Assembly: GCA_029549705.1 (NCBI GenBank)
Contig: JAKPIR010000311.1
Span: forward strand, 1-6,043
Reading direction: 5' to 3'
Length of the DNA stretch: 6,043 nucleotides
DNA from: Pseudomonadota bacterium
GTDB lineage: Bacteria > Pseudomonadota > Gammaproteobacteria > Burkholderiales > Methylophilaceae
The notes beneath the pieces were generated by a model. The model did no database searches and was not told the DNA's origin. It saw only the letters and a list, made by a program, of their open reading frames with translations. Numbering within the stretch: position 1 is the first letter of the stretch; each line of letters opens with the position of its first letter. This document shows, one piece after another, positions 1-5,024 of the stretch. The position numbers were made by a program, and so were the translations under genes.

Positions 1-468
1 GGCGCGGCACTCAGCCCATTTAATACTTTTTTAATTCTGCAAGGCCTAGAAACGCTGGCCTTGCGCATTGAACGCCACAGTGACAATGCCCTGCGCGTTG
101 CGCAATATTTAAAAGCGCATCAAAAAGTGAAATGGGTGAAATACGCAGGCCTAAGTGACCATCCAGAACACGCGCTAGTCCACAAGTATTTAAATGGCAA
201 AGCCTCAGGCATTTTAACCTTTGGCGTTGCAAATGGCTTAGCAGGTGGCACACGTTTTATAGATGCGCTTAAACTCATCACACGTTTGGTCAACATTGGC
301 GATGCAAAAAGCTTAGCCTGTCACCCCGCTACCACCACGCACCGCCAATTAAATGCCGAAGAGCTTAAAAAAGCAGGCGTGAGTGAGGATATGGTGCGCA
401 TTTCTGTGGGCATTGAAAACATAGCCGATATTATTGATGACTTAGAACAAGCGCTGGCGCAGGTTTAA
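1..468 (+). CDS. metY: O-acetylhomoserine sulfhydrylase (MetY), C-terminal part
   Basis: This is the 3' end of a gene that enters from the left edge; 155 codons remain and end in TAA. The fragment matches the C-terminal domain of the PLP-dependent Cys/Met metabolism family, specifically O-acetylhomoserine aminocarboxypropyltransferase, which makes homocysteine from O-acetylhomoserine and sulfide in the cytoplasm. Visible hallmarks are SPFNTFLILQGLETL at the start of the fragment, GDAKSLACHPATTTH in the middle, and VRISVGIENIADIIDDLEQAL at the end; the arginine of RISVGIE is the residue that binds the substrate carboxylate in this family. The PLP-binding lysine lies outside the window. Related cystathionine gamma-synthase or O-succinylhomoserine sulfhydrylase is possible, but the GDAKSL..HPA.TTH wording favours MetY. 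A DUF1348 gene follows after about 30 bases and may be cotranscribed. Confidence 0.9.
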   Translation, partial: GAALSPFNTFLILQGLETLALRIERHSDNALRVAQYLKAHQKVKWVKYAGLSDHPEHALVHKYLNGKASGILTFGVANGLAGGTRFIDALKLITRLVNIGDAKSLACHPATTTHRQLNAEELKKAGVSEDMVRISVGIENIADIIDDLEQALAQV

Positions 469-486
469 GGTGAATCTTTCACTTAA

Positions 487-491
487 AAGGA
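487..491 (+). promoter_or_regulatory. Ribosome binding site that favours the start at 499
   Basis: AAGGA lies only 1 base before the ATG at 493 but 7 bases before the in-frame ATG at 499. Normal Shine-Dalgarno spacing therefore favours the second ATG, which removes the residues MR from the predicted protein. Confidence 0.55.
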
Positions 492-498
492 TATGAGA

Positions 499-975
499 AT
501 GAGTCAAGTTGAACCGCGCCCACCTATGCCGCCATTCACGCGTGAAACGGCTATTCAAAAAATACGCATGGCTGAAGATGGCTGGAATAGCCGCGACCCA
601 CAACGCGTTTCTTTAGTTTATACGCCAGATTCGCAATGGCGTAACCGTGCAGAGTTTCCTAAAGGGCGCGCTGAAATCGTGGCATTTTTAACTAAAAAAT
701 GGGCAAAGGAACATGATTACAGGTTAATAAAAGAATTATGGGCTTTTGATGGCAACCGCATTGCAGTGCGCTTTGCTTATGAATGGCATGATGATGCTGG
801 CCATTGGTTTCGCTCTTATGGCAACGAAAACTGGCAGTTTGATGCTAACGGCTTGATGGAACTGCGCTACGCCAGCATTAACGATTTAGCCATTCAAGAA
901 TCTGAACGAAAATTCTTTTGGCCACTAGGCCGCAGACCTGATAGCCATGCGGGCTTGAGTGAACTTGGTTTGTAA
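499..975 (+). CDS. DUF1348 family protein (NTF2-like fold)
   Basis: This encodes a 158-residue cytoplasmic protein if started at 499 (160 residues from the in-frame ATG at 493). It is recognisable as DUF1348, a family of small proteins in the NTF2/SnoaL-like superfamily. Conserved stretches are FTRETAIQKIRMAEDGWNSRD near the N-terminus, YTPDSQWRNRAEFPKGRAEI, a WAFDGNRIAVRFAYEWHDD strand pair, WFRSYGNENWQFD, and a C-terminal FFWPLGRRPDSHAGLSELGL. The length is normal for the family and there is no signal peptide or membrane segment. No reaction is established for DUF1348 as far as I know, and no catalytic role can be read from the sequence. It lies on the same strand as metY with a short gap and no visible terminator between them, so it may share that transcript; a role in sulfur metabolism would be inference from neighbours only. 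Confidence 0.88.
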   Translation: MSQVEPRPPMPPFTRETAIQKIRMAEDGWNSRDPQRVSLVYTPDSQWRNRAEFPKGRAEIVAFLTKKWAKEHDYRLIKELWAFDGNRIAVRFAYEWHDDAGHWFRSYGNENWQFDANGLMELRYASINDLAIQESERKFFWPLGRRPDSHAGLSELGL

Positions 976-1011
976 ATAGCGCTTGAAACGAATCGGTTGT
1001 TCCTTGTGAAT

Positions 1012-1043
1012 AATCTGGCAAACCCTTACAGGGCTGCCAGATT
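1012..1043. terminator. Hairpin between convergent genes, probable bidirectional terminator
   Basis: A perfect 9-bp stem pairs AATCTGGCA (1012-1020) with TGCCAGATT (1035-1043). A second 4-bp stem, CCCT (1023-1026) with AGGG (1030-1033), closes a 3-base loop inside it. It sits in the 75-base gap where the DUF1348 gene (+) and the desulfurase gene (-) converge, so it could stop transcripts from both sides. The T-tract is poor on either strand (TTT then C on plus, ATTATT on minus), which lowers confidence in efficient intrinsic termination. Confidence 0.6.
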
Positions 1044-1050
1044 TCTGTGA

Positions 1051-2922
1051 CTAAAGTCCGCCTGGTGCTTTATGAGAAGTTAAACGCAACAATGCGCTTA
1101 CCATCACATCGACTTCAGCCGTTGTATTGTAAAACGCAAGTGATGGACGCACAGTCGTTTCAACGCCAAAGCGACGCAAAATAGGCTGCGCGCAATGGTG
1201 GCCAGAGCGCACTGCAATCCCCTCCTTATTTAGGGCTGCACCCACTTCTTCACTCTCATAACCATCAAGCTTGAAAGACAACACGCTGGCTTTTTCTTTT
1301 GCGGTACCGATTAAATGCAAGCCTGGTACTTTACACATAGCCGCTGTGGCATACACTAACAACTCATGCTCATAGCGGGCGATGTTATCAATCCCAATGC
1401 GTTCCACATACTCTAATGCAGCGCCTAAGCCTACTGCATCCGCAATATTGCCTGTGCCTGCTTCAAACTTCGCTGGCGCTTCATGATAGACGGTTTTATC
1501 AAACGTCACGTCCTGAATCATATTGCCGCCTCCCTGCCAAGCAGGCATATCGTCCAGCACTTCTTTTTTGCCGTAAAGCGCTCCAATGCCTGTCGGGCCA
1601 AACACTTTATGCCCTGAGAACACAAAAAAATCTGGGTCGAGCGCCTGCACATCCGTACGCATGTGTGAAACCGATTGTGCGCCATCCAACAACACTTTGG
1701 CGCCTGCACGATGCGCCATTTGTATCATTTCTGCTGCTGGCGTCACCGTACCTAAGGCATTTGAAACTTGCGTGAAAGACACTAATTTCACCCGTGAAGT
1801 GAGCAGTTTTTGATATTCCGCTAACAACACTTGGCCGCTATCGTCCACTGGAGCCACTTTTAACTTGGCACCTGTTTCTTGGCAAAGTTGCTGCCAGGGC
1901 ACAATATTGGCATGATGTTCAAGGTGTGAAATAAGAATTTCATCCCCCTCACCAATATGCTTTTTTCCCCAAGTTTTGGCGACCAAATTAATCGCTTCAG
2001 TTGTACCGCGCACAAATACAATGTTATCCACCGATGGTGCATTGATAAAACGGCGCACTGTTTCACGTGCACCTTCATAGGCATCGGTTGCACGCGCAGC
2101 CAACTCATGCGCGGCACGGTGAATGTTAGAATTTTCATGTTCATAAAAATATGAAATTCTATCTATTACGGCCTGCGGTTTTTGCGTCGTGGCGGCATTA
2201 TCAAACCAAATGAGCGGACGTCCATTCACCAATTCACGCAAAATAGGAAAATCTTTACGCACTAAATTGGCATCAAATGCAGGGTGTGCACTGGCAGCAG
2301 GCCCCGCTACCGCAGCATCTTGCTGGTGCGGTGAATCCTGTAAAAAATAATATGGCGCAGCCCCTGCCTGGCTTGTAGTTTGGCTTGACCCTGCGCTACT
2401 AATGCCTGACTGGCTGCCTAACCCCCCCAACAGCTGGTTCAATTCTGCCTGATAGGGGTCATCAATACCACCTAATAATTGTCCGATATCTACTATGCCA
2501 CTCACGGGTAACTGGTTGGCATAGCCTGTATTCACCACATCAGCAGACGTCAAATTTGGCACGCCTGAAGCGACACTTGGTACCGCCGAAAAGATGGACG
2601 GTGTTGGCGTTTGCACTGGATCAGTGATGATATTGGGGCTGGGCAGCACCGCATTTGCCGCCACAGGGTTGAGCGATGCATTTGATGGAAAATCCTCTTT
2701 TTTAGCAAAAGGCGAACCCGCCGGAAAACCTTCCGCATAGAGTTCATTGGCAATACGGCTGAGTTCGGCAACATCCAAGTGACCGGTTTGGCTAGCCTGT
2801 CTGCCAATAGCCAAGCCAGCAGCCATTCTTGGATGCTCACCTGGCAAGGCCGCTAAAATGGCTTCTGGTTCAAAAGAGGATAAATCACCCAATGCAGGTG
2901 AAAATCCATTATTTGTAGTCAT
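1051..2922 (-). CDS. Cysteine desulfurase, family 2A encapsulin cargo
   Basis: This 623-residue protein joins a long N-terminal extension (about 1-218) to a complete SufS-like class V aminotransferase domain (about 219-615). The reaction is L-cysteine to L-alanine, with sulfur left as a persulfide on the enzyme. Visible active-site features are DNAATTQKP (241-249), SHLEHHANIVPWQ (332-344) with its PLP-stacking His, the PLP-contacting Asp413 in LLDGAQS, the Schiff-base Lys439 in SGHKVFGPTG, the catalytic Cys577 in VRSGHHCAQP, and Arg592 in VRPSLAFYNT. The RSGHHCAQP wording is that of group II (SufS/CsdA) enzymes, not IscS. Ordinary SufS is about 400 residues, so the extension is the distinguishing feature and matches the cargo desulfurase of family 2A encapsulins. 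The gene follows the shell gene with a 14-base overlap, and the only upstream Shine-Dalgarno is a weak TAGG, suggesting translational coupling. No suf or isc genes lie nearby, so Fe-S assembly is a less likely dedicated role. Confidence 0.93.
   Translation of the reverse strand: MTTNNGFSPALGDLSSFEPEAILAALPGEHPRMAAGLAIGRQASQTGHLDVAELSRIANELYAEGFPAGSPFAKKEDFPSNASLNPVAANAVLPSPNIITDPVQTPTPSIFSAVPSVASGVPNLTSADVVNTGYANQLPVSGIVDIGQLLGGIDDPYQAELNQLLGGLGSQSGISSAGSSQTTSQAGAAPYYFLQDSPHQQDAAVAGPAASAHPAFDANLVRKDFPILRELVNGRPLIWFDNAATTQKPQAVIDRISYFYEHENSNIHRAAHELAARATDAYEGARETVRRFINAPSVDNIVFVRGTTEAINLVAKTWGKKHIGEGDEILISHLEHHANIVPWQQLCQETGAKLKVAPVDDSGQVLLAEYQKLLTSRVKLVSFTQVSNALGTVTPAAEMIQMAHRAGAKVLLDGAQSVSHMRTDVQALDPDFFVFSGHKVFGPTGIGALYGKKEVLDDMPAWQGGGNMIQDVTFDKTVYHEAPAKFEAGTGNIADAVGLGAALEYVERIGIDNIARYEHELLVYATAAMCKVPGLHLIGTAKEKASVLSFKLDGYESEEVGAALNKEGIAVRSGHHCAQPILRRFGVETTVRPSLAFYNTTAEVDVMVSALLRLTSHKAPGGL
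2269..2922 (-). other. N-terminal encapsulation domain of the cysteine desulfurase
   Basis: Residues 1-218 of the desulfurase are rich in Pro, Ser, Ala, Asn, Gln and Gly and look mostly disordered. Short conserved-looking islands stand out: a probable amphipathic helix DVAELSRIANELYAEGFPAG (50-69), two QLLGG copies (148-152 and 163-167) flanking IDDPYQAELN, and APYYFLQDS (189-197). In characterised family 2A systems the equivalent extension directs the enzyme into the shell. The boundary at about 218 is set by FDANLVRKDFPIL, where the SufS-like fold begins. The loading role is inferred from the family, and which island contacts the shell is not shown by the sequence. Confidence 0.75.
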
Positions 2923-3826
2923 AGTAATTGCCTACATCCACATTCTCTAACACGGCAATCGCGTCATCCGTCAATACTGCAAGTGAGCAATAAAGCGATA
3001 CTAAGTAAGACGCAATGGCTTTGTGATTAATCCCCATAAAGCGCACTGATAAGCCCATACTTTGTTGGCCTGGCAGGTTTGGTTGATATAAACCCACTAC
3101 GCCTTGACGACTTTCACCTGTGCGAAGTAACAGGATGTTTGTTTTGCCTTTGGTGACGCGCAATTTATCGCAAGGGATAATCGGCACACCGCGCCACGTA
3201 ATGAACTGTGAGCCAAACAGTGCAACTGTTGGCGGTGGTACGCCACGGCGTGTACATTCACGGCCAAATGCAGCAATCGCTTGTGGATGCGCTAAGAAAA
3301 ACGCTGGCTCTTTCCAAACTTTGGTCAGCAACTCATCAAAGTCGTCCGGTGTTGGTGCGCCTGTGCGTGATTTCACTTTTTGTGAATCAACAATATTGTT
3401 CAATAAACCATATTCTGCATTGTTGATTAATTCGCTCTCTTGACGCTCTTTAACGGTTTCAATCGTTAAGCGCAATTGCTCTTTAATTTGGTTGTGCGGA
3501 CTGCTGTATAAATCTGATACACGCGTGTGTACATCCACCGCTGTGTTGACTGCATTTAATACATACTCACGGCCCCACCCTTCGTAATCTACAAAAGTTT
3601 GTGGAATTTCACGTTCATCTTTTCCAGAGCAGTCTACTTCAATGGCGCTTGGATCCTTTACCTTATTCACGCGGTAAATACCTGCTTCAACAGGCACCCA
3701 TTGCAATAAATGTACTAACCAGCGTGGGGTAATGGTCCCCATCATTGGGACGGTTTTGGTTGCATTCGATAGCGTGCGTGCAGCAACGTCGCCTAGTGCG
3801 GTATGGGCTTGATGAATATCAGTCAT
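2909..3826 (-). CDS. srpI: Family 2A encapsulin nanocompartment shell protein (SrpI-like)
   Basis: This 305-residue protein is recognised as the shell subunit of a family 2A encapsulin, an HK97-fold protein that self-assembles into an icosahedral cytoplasmic cage. Family-typical stretches are LGDVAARTLSNATKTVPMMG (11-30) in the N-terminal arm, ITPRWLVHLLQWVPVEAGIY (32-51), the ELINNAEYGLLNN helix (132-144), PTPDDFDELLTKVWKEPAFF (159-178), and the GLSVRFMGINHKAIASYLVS segment (258-277) near the C-terminus. The length fits 2A; no cyclic-nucleotide-binding domain is present, which argues against 2B. There is no signal peptide and no phage gene nearby. The start is supported by GGAG (3833-3836) 6 bases upstream. 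The gene lies 34 bases after the acetyltransferase and overlaps the desulfurase cargo gene by 14 bases, the usual shell-cargo pairing. SrpI homologues are often mislabelled as membrane or transcription-related proteins. Confidence 0.93.
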   Translation of the reverse strand: MTDIHQAHTALGDVAARTLSNATKTVPMMGTITPRWLVHLLQWVPVEAGIYRVNKVKDPSAIEVDCSGKDEREIPQTFVDYEGWGREYVLNAVNTAVDVHTRVSDLYSSPHNQIKEQLRLTIETVKERQESELINNAEYGLLNNIVDSQKVKSRTGAPTPDDFDELLTKVWKEPAFFLAHPQAIAAFGRECTRRGVPPPTVALFGSQFITWRGVPIIPCDKLRVTKGKTNILLLRTGESRQGVVGLYQPNLPGQQSMGLSVRFMGINHKAIASYLVSLYCSLAVLTDDAIAVLENVDVGNYYDYK

Positions 3827-3860
3827 GAGTTTCTCCAGTGATAAAATTAAAAAAGTTTTG

Positions 3861-4808
3861 TTATTTTGTAGTTTCTGCGGCTACTGTTTCTTGAACACTT
3901 GCTTGAGATTGCGCTTGCGTAATCTGACTATCGGGCGGAACACTACGTGTCAGCCATACATTGCCGCCAATCACTGAACGTGCACCAATTGTGATGCGCC
4001 CCAGCACGGTGGCGCCAGCATAAATGACCACGTCGTCTTCTAAAATAGGGTGTCTTGCACTGCCTTTGATGAGATGTCCATGTTCATCTGTAGGAAAGCG
4101 CTTTGCACCTAATGTGACGGCCTGATAAAGCCTCACGTGATTACCAATCACTGCTGTTTCACCAATCACAACGCCTGTGCCATGGTCAATAAAAAAGCCT
4201 TCACCAATGGTGGCACCCGGGTGAATATCAATACCTGTCGCCGAGTGTGCGAGTTCTGAAATAATACGTGCAATCAGCGGAAGCCCCAGCGTATGCAACT
4301 CGTGCGCAAGGCGATAATGAATAATGGCCGTGATGCCTGGATAGCAAACTAATACTTCATCCAGACTGCGCGCAGCTGGATCGCCCTCAAAGGCATCATT
4401 TAAATCTGTATCAATCAGCTGGCGAATTTTAGGAAGCGTTTGAGCGAATGCACGCGTTTTATTGAGTGCAGCTTCTGAGCTGGGCGTTTTATCATGCCCG
4501 GTATCTGCAGAATAGCGCAGTTCAAGCTGGATTTGCGTATTGAGCTCTCTTAATGCAGTATCCAGTGTGAAGCCGACAAAATAATCTATGCCTTCTTCTT
4601 TAAGTCCAGGGGCGCCCAAACGATTGGGAAAAAGCGCCGCGCTTAAACCATCGACAACACTTTGCAGTGCTTTTCTTGAAGGTAACTTTGGTGGTTTATT
4701 TTTTCGATGTCGGTGCTCTAGTGAAGTTAGCCTGACATCACGCAAGGCTTGCACGATGCCGGAGATGTCAAAACTTTCGTTGGGTAGCGTTGTGGCTTGA
4801 TTTGTCAT
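3861..4808 (-). CDS. epsC: Serine O-acetyltransferase, EpsC type
   Basis: This 315-residue enzyme transfers acetyl from acetyl-CoA to L-serine, giving O-acetylserine, the committed step of cysteine synthesis. Residues 1 to about 185 form an alpha-helical N-terminal region, longer than in E. coli CysE (273 residues). A left-handed beta-helix of hexapeptide repeats covers about 190-290. Active-site residues align with E. coli CysE: Asp194 in GIDIHPGATIG, Asp208-His209 in FFIDHGTGVVIGETAVIG, and Arg252-His253 in SARHPILEDD. An insertion between VTLGAKRFP and ARHP is typical of the EpsC branch. The C-terminus is a Gln/Ala/Thr-rich tail ending ETTK, without the terminal Ile that docks into cysteine synthase in CysE. 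GAGG (4817-4820) lies 8 bases before the ATG. It is the first gene of the operon with the encapsulin shell and desulfurase, so precursor supply for cysteine appears coupled to the compartment. Confidence 0.94.
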   Translation of the reverse strand: MTNQATTLPNESFDISGIVQALRDVRLTSLEHRHRKNKPPKLPSRKALQSVVDGLSAALFPNRLGAPGLKEEGIDYFVGFTLDTALRELNTQIQLELRYSADTGHDKTPSSEAALNKTRAFAQTLPKIRQLIDTDLNDAFEGDPAARSLDEVLVCYPGITAIIHYRLAHELHTLGLPLIARIISELAHSATGIDIHPGATIGEGFFIDHGTGVVIGETAVIGNHVRLYQAVTLGAKRFPTDEHGHLIKGSARHPILEDDVVIYAGATVLGRITIGARSVIGGNVWLTRSVPPDSQITQAQSQASVQETVAAETTK

Positions 4809-4831
4809 CTTGAATACCTCGAGCAGAAAAT

Positions 4832-4878
4832 AAAAAAACCAGCATGTCTTACGACATACCGGCCTCCAGCATTCTGGT
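4832..4878 (-). terminator. Leader hairpin with T-tract, candidate attenuator of the encapsulin operon
   Basis: Read on the minus strand, ACCAGAATG (4878-4870) can pair with CATGCTGGT (4846-4838) over nine positions with one A-G mismatch, followed at once by T7 (4838-4832). This is the shape of an intrinsic terminator and lies before the acetyltransferase start, so transcripts from the upstream promoter must cross it. Alternative pairings compete: TGGT (4886-4883) with ACCA (4878-4875), CCAG with CTGG (4877-4866), and ATGTC with GACAT (4857-4844). Mutually exclusive pairings suggest regulated read-through. No known riboswitch class was recognised. Confidence 0.5.
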
Positions 4879-4898
4879 CAGCACCAAGCTTTGTTTAT

Positions 4899-4904
4899 AT
4901 TATA
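4899..4904 (-). promoter_or_regulatory. Probable -10 box of the epsC-srpI-desulfurase operon
   Basis: The minus strand reads TATAAT exactly here, preceded by TTATG, with a predicted transcript start near 4892 and a leader of about 83 bases. No good TTGACA-like hexamer is found 16-18 bases upstream (ATCTGT at 17), which would fit an activator-dependent promoter. The surroundings are AT-rich, so chance matches are likely and confidence is moderate. Confidence 0.5.
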
Positions 4905-4922
4905 CATAAGCTAATTATTTAA

Positions 4923-4954
4923 CAGATAATAATTTTTAGTTATAAGCATATCTG
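4923..4954. promoter_or_regulatory. Inverted repeat in the divergent control region, candidate operator
   Basis: CAGATA (4923-4928) and TATCTG (4949-4954) form a 6-bp inverted repeat separated by 20 AT-rich bases. Its centre is about 46 bases upstream of the predicted start of the minus-strand operon and it also lies upstream of the plus-strand binding-protein gene. LysR-type sulfur regulators such as CysB or Cbl act at sites in such positions, but I cannot match a specific consensus here. Confidence 0.3.
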
Positions 4955-4956
4955 AT

Positions 4957-4962
4957 TATATT
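4957..4962 (+). promoter_or_regulatory. Possible -10 box for the sulfate-binding protein gene
   Basis: TATATT lies on the plus strand 62 bases before the start at 5025. The -35 region is weak (TTTTAG with 17-base spacing). In so AT-rich a stretch this is only a candidate; no better plus-strand promoter was seen between 4880 and 5024. Confidence 0.3.
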
Positions 4963-5024
4963 CTTTTACTTAAACCACAAACTTGCCTACAGTACTGAAT
5001 TCTAATGAATAAATACGGATAGTA

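Noticed and set aside
1416..1813. Plus-strand open frames opposite the desulfurase gene
   Set aside because: They lie wholly within a strongly supported minus-strand gene with conserved active-site motifs. Their translations show no recognisable domain and no convincing ribosome binding site.
3120..3443. Plus-strand open frames opposite the encapsulin shell gene
   Set aside because: They are antisense to a gene with clear family-wide conservation, and their translated text resembles no known protein.
2909..3826. Prophage capsid remnant as an alternative reading of the HK97-fold protein
   Set aside because: No portal, terminase, protease or tail genes are present, and both neighbours are sulfur enzymes in the same operon, one with a typical encapsulin cargo extension.
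3827..3860. A/T runs between the acetyltransferase and shell genes as an internal terminator or promoter
   Set aside because: No stable GC-bearing stem precedes the T-run on the minus strand, and the 34-base gap mainly accommodates a good ribosome binding site for the shell gene.
5005..5022. Five-codon upstream frame (ATG to TAG) before the binding-protein start
   Set aside because: It has no ribosome binding site, is too short to judge, and short ATG-stop runs are expected by chance in AT-rich leaders.
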